Shown: positions 18,615-28,342 of the stretch, piece after piece
Position numbering within the stretch: position 1 is the first letter of the stretch
How the letters are laid out: each line of letters starts with the position of its first letter
Made by a program: the position numbers and the translations under genes
Notes under the pieces: model-generated
What the model saw: only the letters and a program-made list of their open reading frames with translations
What the model was told of the DNA's origin: nothing
Databases searched by the model: none
Assembly: GCF_002335805.1 (NCBI RefSeq)
Contig: NZ_NISU01000002.1
Span: 14,838 to 78,837 of the forward strand
Source of the DNA: Bacillus sp. FJAT-45350
Lineage (GTDB): Bacteria > Bacillota > Bacilli > Bacillales > NISU01
DNA length: 64,000 nucleotides
Direction: 5' to 3'

Positions 18615-20585
18615 GTGCAACGCCTGATTGTTACACTCTGTATTTTTGGCTTGTTACTTGCCCAACCACTGACAACACAAGCTCAAACGAAGGATGATTT
18701 AACTGGACATGTCCTTGAAGGAGAAATGAGATCTGTTGTAGAAAGAGGGATAATGGCAGGTTATGGAAATGGCGTTTATAAGCCTAATGATTCAATAACA
18801 AGGGCTCAATTTGCAACATTTTTAGCGAGAGCCTTGCAACTACCAGGTGGGTATTCTGACTTTTCTGATGTGCCAGGGAATTATCATTTAAGAGATGGTA
18901 TCTCAAGAGCTGCGTCCGTTGGAATTGTAGGTGGGTATCCTGGTAATGTATTTAAACCGAATGAAAATATCTCTCGTGAACAGATGGCTGTTATGATTGA
19001 TCGGGCTCTAACTTATAAAGGAATTGAAGGACATTCGATTTTCCTTTCCTTTACAGATGTAGAGCAGATTCATCCAACGTTTCGTGTATCTGTTGCAAAT
19101 AATACTTATTTCGGAATTATCGGTGGTATGCCGGCTGGAAATGGTAAATTTCGATTTGGACCGAAAGAAAATGCAACAAGGGCTCATGCCGCTGCATTTA
19201 TTAATCGAATGCTAGGCGTTATTGAAACTAATGGAAAGAGAAATGTGCACTTTCAATTAGCAAGTATGGATGGGCAAGGGAATATTACTTTTGATAATCA
19301 GAGGTATATAAACTATGAAGATGCAGTAAAAAACTATGTTCCTACTCGTCATCATTTGATTTACTACGGACAAGAAATTATGAAGATGGCGAAAGGAATC
19401 GCTGTTTCTAGACCACCACAAGATGAAGCAATTGTTATTATTTATTCAGACGAAGCATTACGAACGCAATTAACCTATGTTTCTTCTGGTGTAGAAATGA
19501 GGTATATTGATGCAAATGAAGAAAAAGTAACTGTAGAAATTGCAGGGAAAAAAGGGTATGTCAAGCAAGGACATTTAATGTTGGTACCGACTGAGCTACT
19601 CAGTGGACGTTCTTATTATAAAAATGAAAATGGTCAGCTTGTCCATTTTGTGTATAATCATATAACGAAACGGTATGGAAGTTATACGTATGGTAAAGCG
19701 CCAAGCTTTATGAGTCAAACTGGAACTTATTATAGTTGGGATGGTATTGAATATTTTAGTCTTTCAGGGGAAAGGGTGGGGGAAGCTCACCAGTATTTTA
19801 ATTACTTACCACTACGAACAAAATCAAATTATACAGCGGAAGAGTTAGATTCATATATTAATTATGTGATTTCTAGTAATCCAAATATCACAGACAGCCC
19901 ATTAAAAGATTTAGGATATGCTTTTAAGAAGGCAGAGGATACCTATCAAATTAATGCACTTTACTTGTTTGCTAAGGCGATACACGAAAGTAACTTTGGA
20001 ACAAGCCAGATAGCACAAGAAAAGAAAAATTTATTTGGTTACCAAGCGTATGATAGAGACCCTCTTAATAATGCTAAGCCATTTGAAAGCTTTGAAGACT
20101 CAATTATATTTGTTGCGGAATCAATGAATAGTAGGTATTTAACCCCTCCTGCAGATACTTATAGTGGTGTATCTGGAACGGGTACACTATGTCAGTATAA
20201 CGGACAAACTAGAAGTTGTGGAGAGAATTATCGAGGTGCTGTTTTAGGGAATAAAAGTCATGGTATGAACGTGAGATATGCATCTGATCCATTTTGGGGT
20301 CAAAAGATAGCAGGACATATGTATCGTGCTGATAGTTTCCTAGGTCAAAAAGATATGAATTCATATGAAATAGGAAGAACAACTAGCTTCTTGAATGTAA
20401 GGCACCAACCTAATACATTGCGTGCTGCACAATTTACTTTTCCTCACCCAAATTATTATCTTGTTATTGTAGAGGAAAGTGAACAAAATGATGGAAGTTG
20501 GTATAAAGTCTATTCAGACCATTCTGATTATGAATATGCATTTGTACATGGATCTTATGTTGAAAGAATTCAAACAGTAAAGTAG
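18615..20585 (+). CDS. SLH-anchored endo-beta-N-acetylglucosaminidase with SH3 tail
   Basis: I start the gene at GTG 18615, because AAAGGAG at 18600-18606 is correctly spaced for it. The upstream in-frame ATG (18594) lies before that site. The 656-aa product has a signal peptide (about 1-23) and three SLH repeats at about 28-75, 85-130 and 145-200. A region of about 200-370 includes SH3-like wall-binding segments. A glucosaminidase domain of LytD/LytG type spans about 420-570, with the catalytic Glu in FAKAIHESNFGTS followed by KKNLFGYQAYD. A C-terminal SH3b domain spans about 580-650. It is predicted to cut the glycan backbone of peptidoglycan at the outer wall. Confidence 0.88.
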   Translation: MQRLIVTLCIFGLLLAQPLTTQAQTKDDLTGHVLEGEMRSVVERGIMAGYGNGVYKPNDSITRAQFATFLARALQLPGGYSDFSDVPGNYHLRDGISRAASVGIVGGYPGNVFKPNENISREQMAVMIDRALTYKGIEGHSIFLSFTDVEQIHPTFRVSVANNTYFGIIGGMPAGNGKFRFGPKENATRAHAAAFINRMLGVIETNGKRNVHFQLASMDGQGNITFDNQRYINYEDAVKNYVPTRHHLIYYGQEIMKMAKGIAVSRPPQDEAIVIIYSDEALRTQLTYVSSGVEMRYIDANEEKVTVEIAGKKGYVKQGHLMLVPTELLSGRSYYKNENGQLVHFVYNHITKRYGSYTYGKAPSFMSQTGTYYSWDGIEYFSLSGERVGEAHQYFNYLPLRTKSNYTAEELDSYINYVISSNPNITDSPLKDLGYAFKKAEDTYQINALYLFAKAIHESNFGTSQIAQEKKNLFGYQAYDRDPLNNAKPFESFEDSIIFVAESMNSRYLTPPADTYSGVSGTGTLCQYNGQTRSCGENYRGAVLGNKSHGMNVRYASDPFWGQKIAGHMYRADSFLGQKDMNSYEIGRTTSFLNVRHQPNTLRAAQFTFPHPNYYLVIVEESEQNDGSWYKVYSDHSDYEYAFVHGSYVERIQTVK

Positions 20586-20594
20586 TTTAGTATG

Positions 20595-20637
20595 AAAAAG
20601 GAAATACAACTCATTAAGAGACGTATTTCTTTTTTTA
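20595..20637 (+). terminator. Intrinsic terminator after the glucosaminidase gene
   Basis: AAAAAGGAAATAC pairs with GTATTTCTTTTTT with one G-U pair, ending in a T run 10 bases after the stop codon. Confidence 0.8.
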
Positions 20638-20710
20638 TATACATTGTTAATACCATAATATTCTATCCTATAGCACTTCTGCTAGTAATTTTAGAATGGA
20701 GGAAATATAG

Positions 20711-22459
20711 ATGGGAAAAGAAAGTTTACCAATTAAAATTGTAGTAGTAATAGCTCTTGCTTTTGCTATATTCTCAGCAGTCTCAACAACGTTTGCTATG
20801 ACTACTGGAGCTGTAACGACAAACATACTAAATATTCGGTCTGAGGCTGATATAAATTCTACAAAAGTAGGGTCATTAAAGAAGGGTGAGATTGTAACGA
20901 TACATGAAACTGTTGGTGAGTGGTATAAGATTTCCTTTGATTCCATTACTGGCTATGTACATACTGATTATATTAAACTTCAGCAATATACTAAAGAAGA
21001 TGACAATACTCAAGAGGATGTAACGGTATATGTAAATGATGTAGAGGTGGAACTTCCCTTTGATACACTACCAATAGTTGATAACCATATACTCATACCT
21101 TTCCGTGCAATAGGGGAAGCTCTTGAGATTGATGTAACGTGGAATCCAGATACTCGACAGGTATTTGCTAATGAATTTGAAACTAACGTAGTATTTACAA
21201 TAGGGGATATAAGTACGGTTATTAATAATCAAGTTATCAATATAAAACCTGCTCCTACAATTGTTCATGAGCGAACGGTTATTCCTTTGCGCTTTTTTTC
21301 TGAAACTTTTGGTGCAGAAGTAAAATGGGATGAAACAACAAGAGAAGTACATATTCAACGACGAGTAACTGAAGTGACAGAAGAAACTTCAGTGGTAGTT
21401 CCTGAACAGGAAGTGAGTGGGGTCTACTTTGGGGAGGTTAGATCAGACACGTTAAATGTCCGCCAAGGTCCAAGTGTTGAATTTGAATCGAAAGGTCAAT
21501 TGCAAAAAGGGGAAAATATAGAAATAATTAATTTTGATAATCAATGGGCTGAAATACGCTATCATGACAAAGTAGGCTATGTACATTCATATTATTTACA
21601 TCTATATAACGATAAGGGTTTAACATCTATTTTAGGTGAGCCACTCCTGGTTTTTGATGATAATCGTACCGTCATTACCTGGCCGAAAATAGGTGGTAAG
21701 GTTGAGACGCAACATAGAATATTGGGAAATCGAATTGAAATTATTACGGATGCAAAAGAAGTACTTACATTAGAAAAGAATGTAAATGGAATTGAAAATA
21801 TTGAATACATAAAGGATGAAAGTACAGATACAATAACTATTCTAATGGATGTTGAAGGCCATGTTTCACTAAAGCATTCAGATGGCGAGCTAGAATTATC
21901 ACTTTCACCGAATGGTTTGAAAGGTAAACGAATTATGATTGATGCTGGTCATGGAGGTAGTGATCCTGGTGCAGTTGCTAATGGACTTAAGGAAAAGGAA
22001 ATAATATTGGATTTAAGTAAGAGAGTTCAGAAGCTTCTTGAAGCAGAAGGGGCTGATGTCATTATGGCTCGAACAACTGATATGTTTTTAACATTAGCGG
22101 AGAGAGTAGAAATAGCTAAAAAAGAAAAGGTAGATTCGTTTATAAGTATTCATGCCAATGCTGCAAGTAATGTAATGGCTCATGGCACAGAGACATACTG
22201 GGACTCTACGTTTGCAGCGGGAAGAAGTGAAACGCTAGCGGAGAACATTCAGAACAGCTTGATTGATACACTGAAAACTAATGATCGTGGTGTCAAAGAG
22301 GGTCAATTTTATGTAATAAAAAATACACCAATGCCAAGTGTCCTTGTAGAGCTTGGTTTCATGACCAACGAAGAGGAAGCGAAAGAGCTTGCTAGTGAGG
22401 AATTTCGTCAGAATGCAGCAGCAGCACTTTTGGACGGGATTAAGAAATATTACCATTAA
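20711..22459 (+). CDS. N-acetylmuramoyl-L-alanine amidase with SH3 and stalk domains
   Basis: The 582-aa secreted enzyme is predicted to cleave the bond between MurNAc and L-alanine. A signal peptide or anchor spans about 1-30. Then come an SH3b domain (about 33-90), a stalk domain (about 98-215, with ILIPFRAIGEALEI and VIPLRFFSETFGA), a second SH3b (about 230-300), and an AMIN-like beta region (about 310-405). The C-terminal zinc-dependent Amidase_3 domain spans about 407-580. Its zinc ligands are visible in MIDAGHGGSDPG, KEKEIILDL and SIHANA, and the catalytic Glu is in VLVELGFMTN. Such combined domain sets are usual in Bacillaceae sporulation or vegetative amidases. The ribosome binding site is GGAGG at about 20698-20702. 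Confidence 0.9.
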   Translation: MGKESLPIKIVVVIALAFAIFSAVSTTFAMTTGAVTTNILNIRSEADINSTKVGSLKKGEIVTIHETVGEWYKISFDSITGYVHTDYIKLQQYTKEDDNTQEDVTVYVNDVEVELPFDTLPIVDNHILIPFRAIGEALEIDVTWNPDTRQVFANEFETNVVFTIGDISTVINNQVINIKPAPTIVHERTVIPLRFFSETFGAEVKWDETTREVHIQRRVTEVTEETSVVVPEQEVSGVYFGEVRSDTLNVRQGPSVEFESKGQLQKGENIEIINFDNQWAEIRYHDKVGYVHSYYLHLYNDKGLTSILGEPLLVFDDNRTVITWPKIGGKVETQHRILGNRIEIITDAKEVLTLEKNVNGIENIEYIKDESTDTITILMDVEGHVSLKHSDGELELSLSPNGLKGKRIMIDAGHGGSDPGAVANGLKEKEIILDLSKRVQKLLEAEGADVIMARTTDMFLTLAERVEIAKKEKVDSFISIHANAASNVMAHGTETYWDSTFAAGRSETLAENIQNSLIDTLKTNDRGVKEGQFYVIKNTPMPSVLVELGFMTNEEEAKELASEEFRQNAAAALLDGIKKYYH

Positions 22460-22468
22460 AAGAAAGTG

Positions 22469-22540
22469 AAAAGGCTGTCCTATCTAAGTTTATTCATCTG
22501 TATTATTCTGGATGAGTAGCGCGTATAGGACAGCCTTTTA
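22469..22540. terminator. Bidirectional terminator between amidase gene and slaP
   Basis: A 15-bp perfect stem AAAAGGCTGTCCTAT/ATAGGACAGCCTTTT encloses a 41-base loop that contains a smaller hairpin. It lies between two convergent genes. Confidence 0.85.
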
Positions 22541-22543
22541 TCA

Positions 22544-23461
22544 TTACTTTTTTTGAGAGAGGGGGGAGACTTGCCACTTTGTTAAATCAGCATTTGTTTT
22601 TACTACCATTGAATCAGGGAATATAAACGTCCATGGTTTGCTTGTGTGAGCTCTAACTGCTAATTTATCAAGGTGAAAAGCCCCTTTAGCGACTATTTCA
22701 CCCGTTGCATCTGTTACTTGTAGTGGTAGCTTTTCTATATGAATGTTCTTATCGCTTCCATTTCTAATTAGTAAAGTTACATGAATGCTGTTGTTTTCTA
22801 TTTGCTTTGCTTGTACTCCCATAAAGTTAACCTCACCTTGTTTTGGTGGAGTCAACTTTTTTACCATTTCTTCGAGTTGAATTTTACTTTCCAATGTTAA
22901 CGACTTTTTCCAACTCTCTTCTAGTTCAAGCTTGTGATTTTTCTTTTGTGATGAAAATTGAAAAGCAAGCTTCCACTTTGTCTTAGGTAAATCACTAGCT
23001 AATAAGTCTTCTTTAGAAAAATGAAAAGTCCATGGACGACTACTATTTGGAGGAATATCTCCTAGGTCTACCAGATTGAATATTCTTTTTGCGACAGTAT
23101 CTCCACTTTCGTTAATAAGTACTAGTGGAGTCTCTTCTAATTTAATTGATTTACTAAGGGTATTTCGCACCAAGGCTGTTACACGAAAGTCACCACCTTC
23201 TTCTGGAATAATATTGATACCTGACAATGACAGTTGGTTTGGTCTAAGTGGTTCACATTCTTGATTTAAGAATTGAAACGCATATATATCTTCTCTAGGT
23301 AGGTTCCATTCTGGATGCATTGACAGAACTGTATTTATTTTTTCGTCCTGGTTTTCGTTTAGTTCATCTGTTTTATTTAAGATTTCATTTGTAGAATGTA
23401 CACTTTCTATCCCTTCTAACCGTGGCATTTCTCCTTTTTTTCGGTTGAAAAAAGGTATCAT
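22544..23461 (-). CDS. slaP: SlaP, accessory Sec S-layer assembly protein
   Basis: The 305-aa cytoplasmic-type protein lies 5 bases downstream of secA2, clearly in one operon with it. It contains two SLAP repeats (about 55-165 and 190-300) with the motifs NSSRPWTFHF and HTSKPWTFIF. It is a paralogue of the protein at 7614-8513. In B. anthracis, SlaP is required with SecA2 for efficient secretion of S-layer proteins, and the same role is expected for the SLH proteins encoded around it. Confidence 0.9.
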   Translation of the reverse strand: MIPFFNRKKGEMPRLEGIESVHSTNEILNKTDELNENQDEKINTVLSMHPEWNLPREDIYAFQFLNQECEPLRPNQLSLSGINIIPEEGGDFRVTALVRNTLSKSIKLEETPLVLINESGDTVAKRIFNLVDLGDIPPNSSRPWTFHFSKEDLLASDLPKTKWKLAFQFSSQKKNHKLELEESWKKSLTLESKIQLEEMVKKLTPPKQGEVNFMGVQAKQIENNSIHVTLLIRNGSDKNIHIEKLPLQVTDATGEIVAKGAFHLDKLAVRAHTSKPWTFIFPDSMVVKTNADLTKWQVSPLSQKK

Positions 23462-23466
23462 GGTTA

Positions 23467-25836
23467 TTATCCTCCTAATTGTTCTTCATTTAGGTATGGC
23501 TTTGAAATCTTTCCGAAATGGAAGCTTACATCTCTTTCAATTGCTTGATACATGTTTGTGAACAGTTGGAAGCTTTCTCTAGTATATATTCTCATAGGAT
23601 CTTCTTGACTATACCCTCTAAGTCCAATTCCTTCTTTTAATCTTGCCATATCCTCGATGTGTTGTAACCAATAGAAGTCAATGTTCAATAAAAGTGCTTG
23701 TTTAGCTGATTGAAGAACCATGGAATTTTCTGAAAGTAAATCAATATGTTGTAAAAATTCATGGAGATTGTTCTCATGTTTCTCCTGAATTTCTTTAATG
23801 TCCTGTGGGTCATCACTAAAAGTTACTGGTTTTGTAATTAGGATGTGATTTAGCCTTGTGGCTAACTCGTTTAAATTCCACTCTTCTGGTAATAGATTAT
23901 CGGGACAGTACTGCCCGACAAATTCCTTTGTGCTAGAAGAAATCATTTCTTTAACAATTGCTAAGTTTTCTTCTTCGTTAAGTACTTTATTACGGAGGTG
24001 ATAGATGACATTACGTTGTTCATTAATGATATCATCAAGCTTTAACGTATATTCACGAGCAGAATAGTTGTGCTCTTCACACATCTTTTGAATTTTGTCT
24101 ACCAATTCATGAACATCCTTATTTAAGATAAGACCTTCTTTGGTTGTCTTTAGTTGAAGTTTATACTTATCAATATCTTCTTGTGCAAAGCGTAGTAACA
24201 TTTCATCATCAATTGAAATATAGATTTGGGACTCACCCGGATCACCTTGTCTACCAGCACGACCTTTTAGCTGATTATCAATTCTACGGCTTTCATGACG
24301 TTCTGTACCAAGGACAAATAAGCCGCCTAATTCAGCTACTCCTTCACCTAGCATAATATCAGTGCCTCGACCTGCCATGTTTGTTGCAATTGTTACTTGT
24401 CCCTTTTGTCCGGCCTTTGATATTAGTTCAACTTCCTTTTCCACACTTTTAGCATTAAGCAGCTCGTAAGTTATGTTTCTTTCATCAAGGTATTCTGCCA
24501 TTGTTTCCGATTGTATGATGGAAGTAGTACCAACTAATACAGGCTGACCCTTTTTATAACGCTTCTCGACTTCATCTGCAACAGCAGTATATTTTTGTTC
24601 AACAGTCACAAATACAAGGTCTTCCCGGTCTTCGCGAATTTTAATTTTATTTGTTGGAACTTGAAAGACATCCATACCATAAAGAGATTGGAACTCTCTT
24701 TCTTCGGTTTTAGCTGTTCCTGTCATACCCGAAAGGTTTGGGTACATGCGAAAATAGTTTTGAATAGTAACAAGTGCCTGTGTCTTGTTTTCTTCTGTAA
24801 TTTTTAAATCTTCTTTTGCCTCTAACGCTTGATGAAGACCATCACTAAAGGTACGGCCTTCCATAATTCTACCTGTGAACATATCAACAAGCTTAAGTTC
24901 CCCATCATCAACAATATAGTCAACGTCTTTTCGGAATAATACTCTTGCACGTAATGCTTGTAATACAAAGTGGAAGAGAGTTTGATGTTCAAGGTCATAG
25001 AGATTGTCAATTCCAAATGATCTTTCAACTTTTGTTATTCCATCATCTGTTAAATTCGTTGATTTTAATAAAGGGTCATAAAGATAGTCTGTTTCTTCTT
25101 TGAAACTTCGAGCCACTTTGGCGCATATATAGTAAAGGTTCGGGCTAACTTTGGTTTTCCCAGCAATAATTAATGGTGTTTTGGCTTCATCAACCATGAC
25201 ACTATCTATTTCATCTAAGATAGCGAAGTGGTAGGGTCGTTGTACTCGTTGTTGTTTGTCGTAAACCATATTATCCCGTAAAAAATCAAATCCAAACTCG
25301 TTACCTACCCCATATGTTATATCTGCTTTGTAAGCAGCTTGTTTTTCATCAGGTGTAATCATCGGAACGTTTAAACCAACAGTTAGTCCTAGAAACTCAA
25401 GGACTTGTCCAACTAATTCACGGTCACGTTGGGCTAAGTATTCATTAACTGTAATCACATGAACCCCTTTACCTTCAAGGGCACGTAAATAACTTGGGAG
25501 AGATGCAACTAGTGTTTTTCCCTCTCCTGTCGACATTTCAGCAATGTCTCCGTCGTTTAACACGAGACCACCAATAAGTTGTACATCGTAATGGCGTAAA
25601 CCTAGCACGCGTTTTGAAGCTTCTCTAACGAGAGCAAAGGCTTCAACTTTTATATCTTCTACCGTACTTCCGTTTTGCAAATCATGCTTAAACTTGTCAG
25701 TTTTTGCGCGTAACTCTTCATCAGAAAGTTTTTCTAAAGCTGATTCAAGACTGTTAATTTGTTCAACAATCTGTAGGTACTTTTTTAACTTCCATTGTTG
25801 TTCATCACCAATTAGTTTTTTTATCGAACTGAACAT
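23467..25836 (-). CDS. secA2: Accessory Sec translocase ATPase SecA2
   Basis: The ORF extends to 25866, but I place the start at ATG 25836 (MFSSIKKLIGD), which follows AAGGAGAG at the right spacing. The 789-aa product has the SecA DEAD motor. Visible elements are EMSTGEGKTLVA (Walker A), ILDEIDSVMVDEA (Walker B), the MSGMTGTAKTEE motif, ATNMAGRGTDI and the arginine-finger GRAGRQGDPG. It lacks the C-terminal zinc-binding tail of housekeeping SecA1. With the adjacent slaP, this identifies it as the second SecA dedicated to S-layer proteins. It is predicted to drive export through SecYEG. Confidence 0.93.
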   Translation of the reverse strand: MFSSIKKLIGDEQQWKLKKYLQIVEQINSLESALEKLSDEELRAKTDKFKHDLQNGSTVEDIKVEAFALVREASKRVLGLRHYDVQLIGGLVLNDGDIAEMSTGEGKTLVASLPSYLRALEGKGVHVITVNEYLAQRDRELVGQVLEFLGLTVGLNVPMITPDEKQAAYKADITYGVGNEFGFDFLRDNMVYDKQQRVQRPYHFAILDEIDSVMVDEAKTPLIIAGKTKVSPNLYYICAKVARSFKEETDYLYDPLLKSTNLTDDGITKVERSFGIDNLYDLEHQTLFHFVLQALRARVLFRKDVDYIVDDGELKLVDMFTGRIMEGRTFSDGLHQALEAKEDLKITEENKTQALVTIQNYFRMYPNLSGMTGTAKTEEREFQSLYGMDVFQVPTNKIKIREDREDLVFVTVEQKYTAVADEVEKRYKKGQPVLVGTTSIIQSETMAEYLDERNITYELLNAKSVEKEVELISKAGQKGQVTIATNMAGRGTDIMLGEGVAELGGLFVLGTERHESRRIDNQLKGRAGRQGDPGESQIYISIDDEMLLRFAQEDIDKYKLQLKTTKEGLILNKDVHELVDKIQKMCEEHNYSAREYTLKLDDIINEQRNVIYHLRNKVLNEEENLAIVKEMISSSTKEFVGQYCPDNLLPEEWNLNELATRLNHILITKPVTFSDDPQDIKEIQEKHENNLHEFLQHIDLLSENSMVLQSAKQALLLNIDFYWLQHIEDMARLKEGIGLRGYSQEDPMRIYTRESFQLFTNMYQAIERDVSFHFGKISKPYLNEEQLGG

Positions 25837-25871
25837 AGTAGCTTCTCTCCTTAAAAAATACATCATTACTA

Positions 25872-25906
25872 ATTATAACACGTTTTACAGCTTCTATAAT
25901 AGCTGT
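25872..25906 (-). promoter_or_regulatory. secA2 promoter with overlapping inverted repeat
   Basis: On the minus strand an extended -10 (TGTTATAAT) lies 36 bases before the start codon. An inverted repeat ACAGCT-N8-AGCTGT (25887-25906) covers the -35 region and could be a repressor site. The -35 hexamer is poor. Confidence 0.5.
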
Positions 25907-26021
25907 GGAGAATGACAAATAAATGTAAAAATTGATTATAACAAGAAGCTAATTCCCAAGTACGACTTTTTTTGATATGATTTGCTAGTAAAAGAATATA
26001 AATAATTAAGTTGGTGGTTTT

Positions 26022-26759
26022 GTGTCTTTTGATAAAGTGTCGATTCTTGGTGTCGATTTTGTAAATACAACGTTGAGTGGAATGGTTACTCAGTTAGCAA
26101 CTCACCTTGATAATGAAGAAAAAGCATTTGTCGTTACAGCGAATCCAGAAATCGTATTACATGCTCATCAAAATCCTTCTTATAAGGAAGTGTTACAAAA
26201 AGCGTCGTATGTAACAGCAGATGGGATTGGAGTTGTGAAGGCAGCGCAACTATTAGGTAAACCATTACCAGAGCGAGTAACTGGTTTTGATATGTTTATG
26301 CAGTTATTACAATTAGCAAACGAAAAAAGTCTTTCTATCTATCTTCTTGGAGCAAAAGATGAGGTATTACAGCGTGCTATTAATAAAATAAATGAGCAGT
26401 TTCCAAACATAAAGATTGTCGGTTCTCACCATGGGTTCTTTGATTGGGAGAAGGATGGTATTGATAGGCAAATTAAAGAGTTGAAGCCTGATTTAGTTTT
26501 TGTTGCTCTTGGACTACCTAGACAGGAAAATTGGATTGCCCAGCATTACAACCAGTTTGATAAAGGAGTTTTCATGGGGATAGGTGGTAGCTTTGATGTG
26601 TTAGCAGGCGAAGTTAACCGTGCTCCTGAGATATGGCAGAAATTAAACGTAGAATGGTTATATCGTTTAGTACAAGAGCCGACTCGTTGGAGAAGAATGC
26701 TTGCATTACCTAAGTTTGCACTTAAAGTAGTTGGACAAAGGGTTCAAGGGAAACGATGA
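26022..26759 (+). CDS. tagA: WecB/TagA/CpsF-family glycosyltransferase
   Basis: The 245-aa enzyme starts at GTG behind a GGTGG site. It matches GT26 enzymes, which add N-acetylmannosamine to undecaprenyl-PP-GlcNAc, the second step in building linkage units of teichoic acids or secondary cell-wall polymer. Family landmarks are FVVTANPEIVLHA, TADGIGVVKAAQLLG, RVTGFDMF and VALGLPRQENWI. It is the first gene of a four-gene operon (flippase, DUF5693, csaB), so it likely builds the pyruvylated wall polymer that SLH domains bind. TagO, the enzyme for the preceding step, is encoded at 33725. Confidence 0.9.
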   Translation: MSFDKVSILGVDFVNTTLSGMVTQLATHLDNEEKAFVVTANPEIVLHAHQNPSYKEVLQKASYVTADGIGVVKAAQLLGKPLPERVTGFDMFMQLLQLANEKSLSIYLLGAKDEVLQRAINKINEQFPNIKIVGSHHGFFDWEKDGIDRQIKELKPDLVFVALGLPRQENWIAQHYNQFDKGVFMGIGGSFDVLAGEVNRAPEIWQKLNVEWLYRLVQEPTRWRRMLALPKFALKVVGQRVQGKR

Positions 26760-28324
26760 GTCAGTCATTTATTAAAGGCGCTCTTATTATAACGATTGCG
26801 ACGATGCTTTCAAAGGTTCTCGGAAGCGTCTTTCGTATTCCATTGCAAAATATTGCTGGAGATGAAGTATTAGGTATTTTTACAATTGTTTACCCTGTTT
26901 ATATGTCCGTTCTTATTTTATCAGTAGCAGGAATTCCTCTTGCCATATCAAAGCTAATCTCAGAGGCTCGAGTTCATCAAAACACAGAGCATATTCGTAA
27001 TATTTTTGTGACAGCTAGTATTTTAGCTTTTGCGTTTGGTATCTTCAGCTTTGCGCTTATGTTTGGTTTTGCTGAACAAATTGCTATGTTTCTAGGCGGC
27101 AGCTATGCAGTCTATTCAATTATGATCGTCTCAATTACATTGCTGGTTGCTCCATATATGGCTGTGTATCGGGGGTTTTTCCAAGGCTTTGGAAACATGA
27201 CACCTACTGCGTTTTCGCAGGTGTTGGAGCAACTTGTACGAGTTGGATTGATTTTAATTGTCGCATGGGTACTTACGAGACAGTTTGCAACAGATGAAGT
27301 TGTAGCTGGTGGAGTCATGATCGGCTCCTCTATCGGTGCGTTAGCTTCACTTACCTATCTCCGTTTTGTTTTTATGAAATCAGGATTGAAACCGAGAAGT
27401 GAGCAAAAATATAGTTTAGAAGCTTTCATCGTTTGGACAAAGAAAATTTTAAAGCTATCAATTCCAATTTGTATCGGTGCATTAACGATGGCTTTATTAA
27501 ATATGGTTGATTCTTTAACAGTTCCGTTACAACTAGGCTCAATAGGCCATTCAGAGGATGAAGTGAAGTATATGTACGGGATATACGGTCGTGGATTGGC
27601 TTTAGTCCAAATTGCTGTAGTCTTTGCAAGTGCACTCATCCTGCCGTTAATACCTGCAATTACAGCAGAGTTAGCCAAAGGAAACATCGGAAAAACGAGA
27701 GAGATTATTGAAAAAGGGAATCGATTTACAAATTTAACAGCATGGCCTGCAGCAGTTGGTTTATTTGCACTAACGTTGCCGTTAAACTTAGCGTTATTCA
27801 CGAATGTAGAAGGTAGTGACATTATTGCTATTTTAGTGATTAGTGCATTATTTACTTCGTTCTCAGTTTTAACGACTGGAATGCTGCAAGGAATGAACAA
27901 AGTGAATCAAGCTGCAATAATAGTTGTAGTCTGTGCAGTTGTTAAGGTTGTATTAAACATCATTCTTGTACAGCAGTTCGGATTAGTAGGTGCTGCTTGG
28001 TCAACATTACTCACGTACATGCTATTAACTGCACTCAATCTTTTCGTGATGTATCGTACAATTCCATTCAAAGTAGTTCAACGACCGGATGTAGTATTTG
28101 CTGTCTCGAGCATTGTGATGGGATTAGTCATCTTCGTTCCCCTTCAGTTTGTAGATGTTGCAAGTTGGACAAGGCTTTTAGGCTTAGTCTACGTTATTGC
28201 TATGATTGGGGTCGGAATAATAGTCTATGGCATTTGTATTTACCTATTAAAAGGTATATCAAAGGAAGAGCTACAGTCATTCCCGGTTGTTGGGAAGTTT
28301 ATAAAAAGAAAAGAAACAACATAA
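26756..28324 (+). CDS. Lipid-linked oligosaccharide flippase (MurJ/SpoVB/YtgP type)
   Basis: This 522-aa polytopic membrane protein has about 14 hydrophobic segments, starting with KGALIITIATMLSKVLGSVF. It belongs to the MOP superfamily (polysaccharide biosynthesis protein, MurJ/SpoVB branch). It overlaps the upstream glycosyltransferase by 4 bases (ATGA), which indicates translational coupling. Given the operon, it may flip the lipid-linked wall-polymer precursor rather than lipid II. The sequence cannot distinguish these alternatives. Confidence 0.85.
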   Translation: MSQSFIKGALIITIATMLSKVLGSVFRIPLQNIAGDEVLGIFTIVYPVYMSVLILSVAGIPLAISKLISEARVHQNTEHIRNIFVTASILAFAFGIFSFALMFGFAEQIAMFLGGSYAVYSIMIVSITLLVAPYMAVYRGFFQGFGNMTPTAFSQVLEQLVRVGLILIVAWVLTRQFATDEVVAGGVMIGSSIGALASLTYLRFVFMKSGLKPRSEQKYSLEAFIVWTKKILKLSIPICIGALTMALLNMVDSLTVPLQLGSIGHSEDEVKYMYGIYGRGLALVQIAVVFASALILPLIPAITAELAKGNIGKTREIIEKGNRFTNLTAWPAAVGLFALTLPLNLALFTNVEGSDIIAILVISALFTSFSVLTTGMLQGMNKVNQAAIIVVVCAVVKVVLNIILVQQFGLVGAAWSTLLTYMLLTALNLFVMYRTIPFKVVQRPDVVFAVSSIVMGLVIFVPLQFVDVASWTRLLGLVYVIAMIGVGIIVYGICIYLLKGISKEELQSFPVVGKFIKRKETT

Positions 28325-28342
28325 TTGAGAGGATGTTAAAAA

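Noticed and set aside
23467-25836. Housekeeping SecA (SecA1)
   Set aside because: Shorter, without the C-terminal zinc-binding tail, and in one operon with slaP, as expected for SecA2.
27355-27900. 181-codon minus-strand frame inside the flippase gene
   Set aside because: Antisense to a clear membrane protein gene, with no start signal and no recognisable product.
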